From positions 8,644,491-8,708,490 of the forward strand of contig OY720345.1 of NCBI GenBank assembly GCA_963082975.1: 64,000 nt of DNA, in the 5' to 3' direction. The stretch's first letter is position 1; each line of letters starts with the position of its first letter. This document shows positions 11,023 to 23,489 of this stretch, piece after piece. Under the pieces are notes generated by a model. It was not told where the DNA came from, did no database searches, and was given only the letters and a program-made list of their open reading frames with translations. Source of the DNA: Labia minor. Taxonomy: Eukaryota > Arthropoda > Insecta > Dermaptera > Spongiphoridae. Both the position numbers and the translations under genes were made by a program.

Positions 11023-11166
11023 ATGACCATGCCTTGCGGCAACCCGCAATGCATCTTTGCCATGGATGAGGGTTGGGATGTTGGTTGTTGGCCTATGGCA
11101 CCTCCTCCACCTCCTTCTTCACCTCTTTACCCCCCCCCCCATATCTCCTTTCCACCCATTCCATAG
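11023..11166 (+). CDS. 47-codon ORF in a GC-richer island, possible exon
   Basis: The frame reads MTMPCGNPQCIFAMDEGWDV, then GCWPMAPPPPPSSPLYPPP and ends ISFPPIP-stop. The stop TAG is in an acceptor-like context (CCCATTCCATAG). The same frame continues open after it for about 35 codons (GPERRMTTSTPNRIPRKALG). Codon use is mixed and the sequence is non-repetitive within the window, which is unusual here. The proline run partly reflects a C10 tract at 11131-11140. I do not recognise a family. Candidate host exon, or chance. Confidence 0.25.
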   Translation: MTMPCGNPQCIFAMDEGWDVGCWPMAPPPPPSSPLYPPPHISFPPIP

Positions 11167-11299
11167 GGGCCTGAAAGACGAATGACGACTAGCACGCCTA
11201 ATCGTATTCCTCGAAAGGCTCTTGGCTACACAGTTCACAAACTTACAAGGCCTTCCTTCATTCGTGTTAAAGAAAAAGGAGAAAAGAAAAAGGTTTCTT

Positions 11300-11639
11300 C
11301 TTGATCGAAAATCGAAGTTTAGAAAAGGGGACTCTACACTGGGGCTGGTAGGTAGTCTTGTACAAGTAAAAGAGTGTGGTGGTACGGGGAATTCTTTTCT
11401 TATTTTTTTTTTTTTTTATGTCGTGAAGATTGTGTGTGTGTGTGTGTGTGTGTGTGAGTGAGTGGTGGTGTGGCAAATGACAGGTGCTCAGTGTGAAAAC
11501 CCCAAAGCTCTTCTTCCATCCCACAATGACATAATGACTGATGCCCATCGAAGGAAATAAAGAATTTTTTTTTTTTTTTTTTGTATTCTTTCTCATTTTA
11601 TATTTCTATGTGTAGATCATAGGCACCATGAGATTGATT
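11300..11639. repeat. simple-repeat region, (GT)n and poly-T
   Basis: Poly-T at 11403-11417, (TG)n at about 11431-11456 and poly-T at 11564-11582. The ORFs on either strand here read through these repeats and are not credible genes. Confidence 0.8.
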
Positions 11640-11895
11640 ATCAAAGAAAGATAATCCGGGCAATATTTTCGAGAAAAATCAACTTTATTAGTATTTTCTT
11701 AATTTAAAATTGTAAATTTAAATGACGTCACAAATTAAGTCATATTGAAATATGCCTCCCGCCATTCTTTTTTAATTGATATTGTATTAATATTTGTTTA
11801 TATTTAAAATATTTTAAAATTTTTTATTTGATTTCGAAATAAAATTAAAAATATTTATTTTAATAATACTTTAGAATAAAATTACGAAATATATT
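11640..11895 (-). mobile_element. family C Helentron-like fragment
   Basis: The 3' half (about 11750-11895) is close to identical in order and sequence to 35938-36085 (AATTGATATTGTATTAATAT, later TTACGAAATATATTTAT). The 5' half carries CGAGAAAAATCAACTTTATT and TTTTCTTAATTTAAAAT, the reverse complement of the block shared by families B and C, and a TGACGTCA motif. Both ends are unclear. Confidence 0.55.
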
Positions 11896-12395
11896 TATAA
11901 TTAATTATATATTATATTATATTAAATGATAAATAATATATAAATGATATTTGATTATTATAAATAAACCTCTTTTCTTAATTAAAATATAGACAAGTAC
12001 AGGTGTCGATATAATTTCAGAATTTATATTATTATCAGTGGTATTCCTTGGTCGAAACACAATCTATAAACTATTAGTACTTTGAAAAATATAAAACTGA
12101 AGCCATCTCATTATATATAATATATATATATATAATATAGGATCAAATATTTTATCAAGTAAATTTGAATATATTTTTAATCTTGAAATGAAAATCAAGT
12201 TATTTTAATTTATTTGTACCATTTTAGGAAACAAATTTTTGATGCATCATTTTTAAAAAAACAATTTAACAATTATAATAAATAATTAAAAAATTTTAAA
12301 ATTTTTAAAGTTTAATGTATAAATTTGTTAAAGGATCGAGCGATAGCTCGGTGTTCCAGGTACTATTTATTATATATATATATATTATATATAAT

Positions 12396-12757
12396 AGTTA
12401 ATATTTTTAAAGTTTAATATTTGTTATAAAAATTATTTCTATATTAATTTAGATAAAAGTGATTTTTATTTTAATTTGAAAAATGGTAGATGCTAAGTTT
12501 CAAAAAAAAATGTATATGAACTTGAATGGATTAAAAGTTGTACCTGATCAATACATATACATATATATATATAGGTATATCAAATATCGTTACTATATGT
12601 GCTTATATAAAAAAAATAATAATAAAAATCAGGGTAAGATAAACTAATAAAATAAACATTTATTTTATTCAATTAAATTAAAATAAAAATCATTTTTATC
12701 TAAATTAATATAGAAATCATTTTTATAACAAATATTAAACTTTAAAAATATTAACTA
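12396..12757. mobile_element. foldback element with 82-bp inverted arms
   Basis: The left arm 12396-12477 (starting AGTTAATATTTTTAAAGTTT) recurs as its reverse complement at 12675-12757, with only a few mismatches and a one-base length difference. The 197-bp spacer has no coding potential. (TA)n tracts bound both arms. A partial third copy of the arm end is at about 12297-12325. This is probably a non-autonomous TIR element (MITE/foldback) inserted in a TA repeat. The near-identity of the arms suggests it is fairly young or homogenised. Confidence 0.7.
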
Positions 12758-14143
12758 TATATATATATATATATATATATAGTATTATTACTATATGTAG
12801 GTATAGAATAACAAACAATAAGAAGTGATTCTTAAATTAGAACAAGATTAGGCTAGAAAAGAGAGGGGATAAATATAAATATTTTTAATTATATGATAAA
12901 TTAATGTATTATATATAAAACCATTTATACATATATGTAAATACTTACATATATAACTTGTATTTACTATTTTTTTTCCTGATGTACATATAATATAACT
13001 TCAAGTTTATAAAAAGATAATTATTTTTCTTTTAAAAGCGTAAAAAAATTTTCCTTCTTTAGTGTATTTTAATATTTATCTTGCTGTTTATTTAAAAGCT
13101 TAAAATGATTATTTGATTAGATCAACAAAGTTCTATCTAATAATTTTATAAAATTTTATTTTCTATTTTAAATCTAAATGTAAAATGTGAAAAGCTATAT
13201 AACATTTGTATTTATTATTAATTACACAATTTCAACAAATAATAAATTATACTTATATATAAATAAATAAATAAATTTTATATTTGATTGAATTATAAAT
13301 GAATATACCTAACTACACTCTAAAGTTGCTTTTAAACATTATTTTCAATCATAATTTCAATAAAAACTTTTCTATAATGTTCAATTAAATTACTACTTTA
13401 GTAAAAAATATATATATATATAAAATTTAATAAATAGATATTAATATATAAGATAAAAATTATAAATTTATTTTTTTTTTCCTCAATCTAAAATAAAAAA
13501 TATAATTTAAATATATCAATTGTGTATGAAATTAAAATATGTATATTCATTTTTTTTTTAAAAATCACTAATACAAGAAAACAATTTTTCTTTTTTTTAC
13601 ATTTTATAAGTTATAATGAATTAATATACATAAATACAACATTCTATACTATATATATATATATATATATTTAAAATAGGTACATACATAATATGGTATA
13701 GGTACTAATCATGAATTACTAGTAATCATTTATAATTAAATATTTTACTTTGAATGTTGAAAACATGTATCATCTATTAATGAGAATCAATAATTTCATT
13801 TAATGAGATTAATGGAGAGAATTAAAGGATGATTTAATTTATTATACAAATGCAATTGATATCAATTTTTAGGAAAATTAATTTTTTTTTATTATAAATG
13901 ATAATTTATTTTAATATCATAATATGTTATAATTTTATTAATGTCAATAAATTCTAAAATGATTTATTATATAAATCATTAAAAATATAAGATAATGATT
14001 TTTTTGTAATTTAAATCTATATTCTATATCTATCATGATATATATACTTACAATTAAGTATAATGAGACGTGAATTTCCCTTTATTTTGGAAACTGTAGA
14101 AAGACATATTTTGTGTTGTGTTGTGTTATAATTAAAAAAAATT
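12758..14143. other. AT-rich intergenic sequence
   Basis: Very AT-rich with (TA)n runs. No gene or recognisable repeat is seen. Confidence 0.65.
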
Positions 14144-14739
14144 AGCTGGAGTGTCTCCACTCGACTATCTCGAAAATTTCAATTGGATTAAATAACATAA
14201 TATATTATATTAAAATTAAATTTAATTAATTATAAATTATAAATTAAAATTAATAAATAATATTTATTGAACCAGAGCATGTTTGGATCTTTGTTGGTGG
14301 CACCACGTCACGTGTTGGCGCGTGAGATTTGCAGTGTTAAAATATTAATTCTGGTACTTTCAGCGATCCAATCAAGCTGAAGTTCTATATATAGCAGTTT
14401 TATACAATTTTTAATCATGTGAAAAACTATCAAATATATATCTTTATTTTTACGGTCACTTTAGATGAAAAAAAATCAAAACGTTGTAGGTAATGACCCT
14501 CTTCCGGTTGAGCTACATTTCTCAAAAGTTGAGAGAAAACTATGATTTTTGAATAATGCCCGGTGTACCAAATTTCATGATTCTAACTCAAACCGTTTTT
14601 GCGTAATCTTGGTTACATTTTTCTCAACCTTAGTGAAAATGATTCAGGAACATTCAAAACGTATAAAAACATCAAAATCTCAACATCGAAAATTTTCGTG
14701 ATCGCAATACTAACTATTATTACCATGAGATAGTAAAAA
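14144..14739 (+). mobile_element. Helentron-like non-autonomous element, family A copy 2
   Basis: Starts AGCTGGAGTGTCTCCACTCG with the inner motif ACTATCTCG. It ends CATGAGATAGTAAAAAG. The order of internal blocks is the same as in copy 1: CACCACGTCACGTG, CTATATATAGCAG, ACCAAATTTCATGATTC, then GAAAATTTTCGTGATCGC. The (CA)n microsatellite has been lost (GGTTACATTTTTCTC joins the flanks). Confidence 0.7.
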
Positions 14740-16079
14740 GTATAAGATATAAGATTCATATTATGGTGAAGGAAATGAAACAAATCTGAACGGATTATAG
14801 TACTTATAGCTTCATTAAAAAGTTTCTACTATTACTTATTCATCATTTTTTTCACTTTTTCCACCTCTTCATCTTCAACGCCTTCACAGCATTCTTTGGA
14901 AATACTTATAAATTCTCTGATTCATTATTTATATAAATGAAAAATTGTCCATTGTCAATTATTAGCATGAGACTAAAAATGCAATAAACATAGAAACTTT
15001 TTCAAATTAAAAATAAAATTACTTCAATCCGAATAATAGATCCCCCGAAATTAAAAAATTATCATAACTTTTTGAACTCATCCCATATAATAATATGAAT
15101 ATATAAATTGCTCCTCTCTTGAATATATTCATATTTTCTTCTATATTTTTCAAGAATATGTATTTTTATTATCCATTTTTTTGTTTATTCACAAAAATCA
15201 TACAAATTGTGAATTTTGAAAAAATCAAAAGACATATTGTCAAATTACAAGTTGTTTTTTTTCACCTCGATGGAAGGTATTAACCGCTAAAAAATACGAG
15301 TATAAAAATAAAGTAGAATAGATGTAATGTTGGAAATGTAGGTTATGCTAGGAGGAGGGGGAGGTGTTAGAGAAGAGAGAGGAAAAAAAGAGTATGGAAT
15401 TGCAGGTGGAAAAGTTTCAATATAAGAACAGATGTGGGTGTAGGTAAAGGGAAATGGATTCTCGAGTGAAGGTTCGAGAAAAATAAGAAAAACAACTGTT
15501 TAGAGTTCACATACATTTACACAAGGCATAAGGAAAAAAAAAAACTGTAGTTTACAATGTAACGATATTAGTTGATGTAGGATGGTTTAAAAAAAAAATT
15601 CCGTGTGTTTATTTAAAGAAGCGAATGAATGAAGAGAAAGAGAGAAAAAAAAATTTTTTGATGAGAACATGAGGGAGAATATAATATAATAATAAAAAAA
15701 AAAAAAAAAAAAAAAAAATGAAACGAAAATTGAAGGCGAGTTTGAAAAATCTGAGATCATGAACAAAGCTGATAAAAGCCGTTAGCTATAAAAAATCACT
15801 TGATAACAGACATTTTAGAAGATTTATCTTCCAAATATTTCCTTTAAGCATACTTTTTTATTTCTACTATCTATTATACAAAGAATCAATGCTTTTCATG
15901 TGATTTGTATGTTTTTTTTTATTTATTTTGTTTTATAAAGTCAAATCTTATTAATTCACATTTCCAATAATTATTACTACTATAAAAATCGTATAACATA
16001 GCTTTTACTTAGAATTTAAAAAAAAAATTATATGGTATATCTTTAGTATTCATAAAGTACAAATTCAAAATATATAATA
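14740..16079. other. AT-rich intergenic sequence
   Basis: Includes a purine-rich block at about 15340-15480 and poly-A of 25 at 15694-15718. No gene or repeat copy is recognised. Confidence 0.6.
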
Positions 16080-16081
16080 TA

Positions 16082-16520
16082 TGAGGGTGGGGTGAAAAGT
16101 TTTCGATCTGACCAAGAAAAACGATGTTTTTAAATTTTCTTTTTTTGCTTTATTCTTCAACATTCAAGATAGCTGAGACCTGTACGATGTCAGCTGAACA
16201 TGTGCGAAATATTTTGCACAACCATTTGAATATGGAAAGCTGTGTGCAACGTGGATGCCGCGTTTGCTAACGTTAGACCAAAAATTGCTTCGAAAAAACA
16301 TTTCTACCGACAATTTGGCGTTAAAGGCGTAATCCAAACGAATTTTTGCGTCGATTCATATCTGTTGATGAGACTTAAATTAAATTAATTAAGTAAATTA
16401 GAACACCTTTATGAGAAATGTATCAGTGTTGATGGAGATTATATTGAAAAATAAAGCAAAAAAAAAATTTAAAAACATTGTTTTTCTTGATCAGGCCGGA
16501 AACTTTTCACCCCACTCTCG
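16082..16520 (+). mobile_element. mariner-derived MITE, copy 1 (internally deleted)
   Basis: TA dinucleotides flank a long imperfect terminal inverted repeat (left GAGGGTGGGGTGAAAAGTTT, right AAACTTTTCACCCCACTCTC) of about 55 bp. The inside still encodes mariner transposase remnants. SAEHVRNILHNHLNM comes from the DNA-binding part. NPNEFLRRFISVDET contains the first catalytic Asp. After a large deletion comes the C-terminus LEHLYEKCISVDGDYIEK with its stop. The second and third acidic residues are gone. A second copy with the same deletion lies inverted at 62771-63199. Confidence 0.85.
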
Positions 16521-16947
16521 TATATATAGTTAAAGTACATATATTCTTATTTTTACATTTGGTAATTCAGGTAATAAACAGATTTCTCAAATTATAAGTA
16601 TAGTTACAATTTTACTAGATTTTTAAAAAAATAAACAGTTTTGGAAGAAAAAATAAAGGAATAGAAAAAAGAAAAAGAAAAATGTCAATAAGGAATTATC
16701 GATAAAATGAGACCAATTAAGAAATAGCTATTAGAGAGTTGCTCTTCATCAGTAATAGTCATGTGGCTAAATCTTCTAAGTTGGTTCGATAAATTAACAG
16801 TATCATTAAGTTGTCTAGTCTCTCGGTTTTGAGGCAATTATGATAATTGATGATGGCCAATTGGTGAATGTCTTTAGTAATTGGATGGACTTTCAATTTA
16901 TTATGAAATATGTTTAATCAAATAGAACAGTGTGCATTGGCTATGGA
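16521..16947. other. unassigned intergenic sequence
   Basis: Moderately AT-rich, with no recognisable gene or repeat copy. Confidence 0.55.
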
Positions 16948-17160
16948 TAGGGTGATCAAACGTCCCGTTTTTCCGGAATTGTCCCGTTTTTAGGTGCTCT
17001 GTCCCGGCGTCCCCAAAAATGTTTTTAGGGACAGCTTATTGTCCCGTTTTTTGTTTTTTTTTTTAAATATTTAGGACATTTCGTACTTTTTTCAAAATTT
17101 TTTCAATTTGGTTCTAAAAAACGAAAAAAAAGGTAAAATGTTTATCGCGGTTTGGTTCTT
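16948..17160 (+). mobile_element. hAT-like MITE fragment (GGGTGATC-type end)
   Basis: Begins AGGGTGATCAAACGTCCCG, with repeated TGTCCCGTTTTT motifs typical of GGGTGACCATA-type hAT ends. It then carries the shared unit TTTTTTCAATTTGGTTCTAA and AAAAGGTAAAATG. The opposite end is not found, so this is a truncated copy. A related end lies at 19807. Confidence 0.5.
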
Positions 17161-17856
17161 CTTCTTTTTCTTCTTCTTCTTTCTGTTTATCATCACTTAT
17201 CCAATCTCAGTTCATTGTGGAAAAGAACGTCCATCTTTTTAGCGATCTGTCCCTTGGTTTTGTTGCAGTTGGCCTACCATCTCGAGCCACTCTAAGAACA
17301 TGTTAATATTGAATTTTACAAAGTTCTTCAAAACTCAATAGTACTACCATACTGGGTTGATATTTGTGTTAGCGAGAATTTTATTTATTGTCATGGATTA
17401 AATTTTAAATTAATTTTTTATGCTGCCAACAGGATTGACTAACAGTTGAGCTTTTTATGTTGTTCTATGTTTCTCTCAAAGTGAATATCCAGAAATAATG
17501 ATGGGTGTCTCGTTTTAGGTTAGGTATAACTTATAACCCGAAAGGCAGGTTTCTCTCTCGGTTGAGTGTGAATATCACTTGTATGGATTTGTTCTCGTTA
17601 ACTACCCTTCTCTATTAAATCAACCAGTAAATCAAAATACTATTGTTTTAGAATTGTTTGTCGAGAATATTATATAATAATTATTAGATTTCTAGTCAAA
17701 TTAACAATTTAACATTTAAGTTTTTATTTCGATTGGTATTGTTTTCTACTTATCTTTATATTTGTATTTTATTATGATTGGTATATATGACATAGATATT
17801 GACTAAAATATTATATATATATATATATCAAATTTTATATTATTATTATTATATAT
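17161..17856. other. unassigned intergenic sequence
   Basis: Begins with (CTT)n at about 17158-17182, then ordinary AT-rich sequence. Confidence 0.55.
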
Positions 17857-18115
17857 CAGTGTTTCCCAAACTTTTTTGACCGCGACTCAGTTCGAGGTCT
17901 AAAAATTTGTCGCTGTCCACTTAATTAAAAAAAAAAAACATTTATTTAGAACACAAATTTTATTTTTCAATAAAAATCAAATTGTTTATTTCATACACAA
18001 AAATTACAAAATAATTATACAAGAAAAATAGAAGTAATTTTGTGTTTCTAATGATGTAAAAAAAATATTAAGAATTTCAAAGAATTGTTCGCGACCCAGA
18101 CTTTGGGAAACCCTG
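17857..18115. mobile_element. hAT MITE, complete with 8-bp target duplication
   Basis: The left end CAGTGTTTCCCAAACTTTT and right end CTTTGGGAAACCCTG are inverted repeats, and inner CGCGAC/GTCGCG-type matches continue them. Perfect direct repeats TTATATAT flank the element (17849-17856 and 18116-18123), the 8-bp duplication expected of hAT transposition. The 259-bp interior is AT-rich and non-coding. Confidence 0.9.
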
Positions 18116-19031
<916 letters not shown>

Positions 19032-19461
19032 CAGTGATTTCCAAAGTGGTCTATATCGACCCTCGGGGGTCTATGACAACTGCAAGGGGTCCACGTCAGC
19101 GAAAAAAAAATTTGGGGGTCCATGAAATGAAAATGAAAATTCGCTTTTGTGTCGCAATATATTTTGAACTTGTAAAAATCCACAATACATGTCAATTTTT
19201 GTTTCAAAACTTTGCGAACTTGACTCAATTGTTCAATTCTTCAATCTAAAACTACGAATATGAGATAAATTATTTGTTTCCTTAATCTTGAAAAGGAATA
19301 TAAACTATATAAACTGGTAATTTATGACACAAAAAAAATGACTGGACATCATTAGCCGAGGAGATTTAAAATATTACAAAATTGACGCTAAATGTTGATA
19401 ATTTATTATTAAACCATCAGGTTCATTCTTCCCACTAAAAACATTTACTTATTGCTTAGTT

Positions 19462-19493
<32 letters not shown>

Positions 19494-19708
19494 TTTACGA
19501 TTATTTTATATAACAAGTCCAACATTTTATTTTGTGTAGTTTTAATTTAAATTCAATTAATAAATGTATAAAACTTAACATGTGTTTTTTTATTTAAGTT
19601 TTTAACACTAAACTTCACTACAGTTAGAAATTTACAAAAATATCAATATCAGGTCTACCCATACCCAAAACCGAATAACATGGCAAGGGGTCTACGACAT
19701 AAAAAAGT
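19032..19708 (+). mobile_element. hAT-like element, truncated at one end
   Basis: Begins CAGTGATTTCCAAAGTGGTC and continues GACCCTCGGGGGTCTATGAC. Near the right end it has GGCAAGGGGTCTACGACATA but lacks the closing inverted repeat. The outer 100 bp at each side match the element at 53278-53634. The middle here is different and longer, with (TA)n. No transposase domain is recognisable. Confidence 0.6.
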
Positions 19709-19806
19709 GTTTTTATATATTTATTATTATTTTAATGATAACATACATTTAAGTCAAATAAATTTAAAGTTATATATTTACTTATATATATATATATATA
19801 TATATA

Positions 19807-19895
19807 TAGGGTGACCATATTTCGAAAACACCACACAAACCGGTGTTTTTTTTTTTAAAAACGAAATTGAAAAAATTTTGAAAAAAATATTAATA
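19807..19895 (+). mobile_element. hAT-like end fragment (GGGTGACCATA type)
   Basis: Begins AGGGTGACCATATTTCG right after a TA repeat and contains CGAAATTGAAAAAATTTTG, the reverse complement of part of the shared hAT-MITE unit. Only this end is visible. Confidence 0.4.
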
Positions 19896-19944
19896 CAATA
19901 CTCAGTCTATAAAATTTGTAACTTAAGTAATTTTATATATTGTA

Positions 19945-19996
<52 letters not shown>

Positions 19997-20734
19997 TATA
20001 AATATAAATGATTGAAAAATTATTTTTTTTATAAATCTCACATAATATGTTATTATATTATATTGTATGTATTATTATATTTTTTGTTAAAAATAAATTG
20101 GATTTATATTATACATACTTAATTAGTACTTATTATAGGATATGTAAACTATTTTATTTTAATATTACAATAATATAATTATATATATTAGAATTTATAA
20201 AGAAAACATTTTAATTTAAATTAAATAAATAAATCTTATTTGGAAACAATAAAATAAAATAAAATAATATAATATAAAAAGAAGGAAAAATAAGAAGAAA
20301 TAAGAGATCTGAGTAAAAACTAATATCTGTCAAGTTTGTTGAATCGTCTTCTAATAGGAATCCCATTGATTGTAAAGAGGTTTTAAAACTTCTCAAGGGA
20401 ACATTTTCTAAGGCCCCCGAAGTTGGTATTTATTACAAAAGAAAAGGGAACTAATTATGAAGAAACTTTTCAAACGTCTACGAATCACAGATAGGATATA
20501 TAATTCTCAAGAGATTGAATTTGAAGATTAAAAAAATAAAAAAATAATAAAAGTTCAATATCATCAAATATTCGTGAAGAATTGATTTTTTTTTTTTTTT
20601 TTTTTTTATAACTTTCACCATCATTTCATTCATCCTATTTTCAATCATAAAAACAAATATAATCACATAATTTTTATTTTTAATCTTATTTTTCTGCTCT
20701 TTTTTCTAAATTAATTAATCTACGAAATTCGAGA
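19896..20734. other. AT-rich intergenic sequence
   Basis: (TA)n at about 19949-19990 and poly-T at 20587-20607. Nothing else is recognised. Confidence 0.6.
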
Positions 20735-20938
20735 ATTCTTGGCCTCAGCAACCACATTTTTCCATGTGTCCCTATTCTTAGCCACAACCATCCATTCCTA
20801 TCTCTCTCACGTCTCTTCCCACATTACCAACCTCCTTGGTCTTCCAAGCTGACGTTTATCAATATATTTTACGCCGTTCTTTCCTCTCCCATTCTAGCCA
20901 CGTGCCCTGCCAATCGCAGCCTTCTCGATTTTACATAT
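20735..20938 (-). mobile_element. LINE fragment, C-terminal tail of the reverse-transcriptase ORF
   Basis: The sequence is homologous to the 3' part of the larger minus-strand LINE at 46545-47215 (shared blocks include TTGGTCTTCCAAG and CCCATTCTAGCCACGTG). On the minus strand it corresponds to the GHVARM / GRPR-type C-terminal blocks of endonuclease-reverse transcriptases. It is short, 5'-truncated and degenerate. Confidence 0.65.
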
Positions 20939-21237
20939 AATACAACAGGCAAATAATTGTTTAAAATAATTAATAAATAAATAATGATTTAATAAGGATT
21001 ATAGCAAAAAAAAAATTAATGTTACATTGTTTTAAATATGGAATAAGAAATATCAATTTATCTCTGGACAAATAAATACAAATTTTAAATTAACCATTTT
21101 CATCAGTTATCTACTTTATTTTTCAACATTTTACTTTATTATTGATATATAAAATATATACATATTATAAGATTGATTTAAATATTTTTGTAAAATAAAT
21201 AAATTTTTATTTCTAAACATTTAAATAATAAATAATA
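20939..21237. other. AT-rich intergenic sequence
   Basis: No recognisable feature. Confidence 0.6.
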
Positions 21238-21903
21238 AGTTGACCTGTGGCCAGGTCCGAACCGACCGACGGTTTGAAGTAAATTAATTTCCAGCTACAG
21301 AAACAATTTCAAATAATTTTAATATATCTATTAATGTAATAAAAAACAGATATGGATAGAACATAAATATTTTTAATTTTATTTTATTTATAATATATAG
21401 CTGAAGTAGCCGGCGTTACCCGGCGTTACCCGAGGCTGTGACGTCATGAAGGGCTGGGTGACGTCATATAATTTTAAATTAAGAAAAACATAATGAAGAT
21501 GATTTTTCCCGAGGATAAAACCAATACATTCGTGGTGATATGTAAAAAAATCTCCTCATGTGAAATTTGGTGCGAAAATAACCCTTCCCTTCTTATCGTC
21601 GATCGCTAATACTACCACTTCCGGTTTCCGGATTTGCACCAAAAGTTGATCAATTCATCCCACTGATGCATTAAGTAAATATACCAAATTTCATCAAAAT
21701 CCGTTAAGCCGTTCAGGCTGTACACATCTATACGGACGGACAGACGGACGGACAGACGGACGGACGGACGGACAGACATCATGCTAAAAATACTTTTTTC
21801 TGTTAAGAAAATGCATGATTCGTGGAGATATATATAAAAATCTCTACATCTGAAATTTGGTGTGAAAACAATACCTCCTTTACTATCGTCGGTCGGTAAA
21901 AAA
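21238..21903 (+). mobile_element. Helentron-like non-autonomous element, family B copy 2 (tandem, first unit)
   Basis: Starts AGTTGACCTGTGGCCAGGTC, then AACCGACCGACGG. Ends TATCGTCGGTCGGTAAAAA, whose CGTCGGTCGG is the exact inverse complement of CCGACCGACG. It carries a CGGCGTTACCCGGCGTTACC motif, a TGACGTCAT pair and a long (GACGGACA)n block at about 21733-21775. The next copy begins about five bases after this one ends. The minus-strand ORF 21612-21965 (with an SVRPSVRLSVR run) is the microsatellite in translation. Confidence 0.8.
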
Positions 21904-21907
21904 CAAA

Positions 21908-22517
21908 AGTTGACGTGTGGCCAGGCACAGAACCGACCGACGCTTTGAAATAAATTAATTTCCAACTACCTTTAGCTACATTGCATTTTTATCTCAAATG
22001 AAGTAATCAGAGAGATAGATTTAAATGTATCTATTAATGCGATAAAAAACAGATATGAATATAACGTAAATATTTTTTATTTTATTTTATCTATAATATA
22101 TAAGAAGGCGCTGACTGTAACGTCATGAAGGGCTGGGTGACGTCATATAATTTTAAATTAAGAAAAAAAAACTAATGAAGATGATTTTTCCCAAGGATAA
22201 AACCAAAACAAAGTGCATGATGATTCGTGGTGATATGTAAAAAATCTCCTCATGTGAAATTTGATGTGAAAATAACCCATCCCTTCCTATCGTTGATCGG
22301 TAATACTACCACTTCCGGTTTCCGGATATACACCAAAATATGTTGAGGCGTTCAAGCTGTACACATCTATATGGACGGACGGACAGACAGACATCATGCT
22401 AAAAATACTTTTTTCTGTTAAGAAAATGCATGATTCGTGGAGATATATATAAAAATCTCTACATCTGAAATTTGGTGTGAAAACAATACCTCCTTTACTA
22501 TCGTCGGTCGGTAAAAA
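21908..22517 (+). mobile_element. Helentron-like non-autonomous element, family B copy 3 (tandem, second unit)
   Basis: Same orientation as copy 2, starting AGTTGACGTGTGGCCAGGCA and ending CGTCGGTCGGTAAAAA. Relative to copy 2 it lacks a stretch around the 'TTGCACCAAAAGTTGATC' region and has a short GACGGACA block. The right-terminal 100 bp is nearly identical to that of copy 2, consistent with a tandem insertion or duplication. Confidence 0.8.
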
Positions 22518-23489
22518 CATAACTTCATACATATTTGCTTTAGCTGATATTATTACGAGTATTTCAATATCTAAATTCAAATTCTTGCATAATGATTTGA
22601 AAAATGATATATATATATATATATATTTAGTCTATAATAATAATAGGCAGAAAATAACTGCAATTATGAAAAATAAATAAATGACTACCATATACATGTA
22701 CCTACTTTAATTTTTTAAAGACTTTTTATTATTGGAAAGAATATAATTTCTCAGTGAACGTTGTACTGTATGTAATGATTCACTTATAGTATAAATATAG
22801 TCCCTCAATGTCTACTGATTTCACTAAATAACGTGACACTAAACGAGATTTTACATATTTATAAGATGATTTTGATTTATATTAATTCATTAATATAATT
22901 ATATTATTTTCAGAAATATGTATAATCTAAATTTAATCTCTTTTTAGATGATGATAATAATAATAATAATAATAATAATTTTAATAATTGTATATTGCAA
23001 TATGTAAATTTTAACAGAGATTAAAACAAACGAAAGTAGATTCCAATCAATGGGATTATCATAATAAAAATATGAATATAAAATTGGCAACAAAAAAAAA
23101 AAAAAACACTAAAATTTAAACTCTTTTTTTTTTTGTTTAATATACATATATATATATTATTTTACACAGATCATTCACAGATCTTTTAATTGATCTATTA
23201 AAAGAAAAAAAATGCCTAACTAGAGTGCTAATAAACAATCAAATGAAAAAAAAATAAATATTATATAATATATCAGTAATAAAATTACTTAATAAAAATA
23301 ATAACGATCAATAAAAATAACAGAAATACTGGAAATTTTTTTAAAAATTGATTGGTAGATAATTTATAAATTATATAATCTTCTGATCACAATTCTAAGC
23401 TAAGTCCATCCAATGATCCCACCATTTCAGGGAAGGAAGCAACCCTCTACACACGCAAGCGCCCTACCACTTTTCCTTCCAAACCCTAA
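22518..23489. other. AT-rich intergenic sequence
   Basis: (TAA)n at about 22951-22978. A less AT-rich block begins at about 23400. Confidence 0.6.

Noticed and set aside
11222-11596. Overlapping ORFs on both strands
   Set aside because: They depend on (GT)n, poly-T and purine tracts; His-Thr and Lys runs are repeat translation.
21612-22580. Minus-strand ORFs of 97-117 codons with SVRPSVRLSVR-type runs
   Set aside because: They lie wholly within family B copies. The repeated Arg/Ser/Val codons come from the (GACGGACA)n microsatellite, and frames differ between copies.
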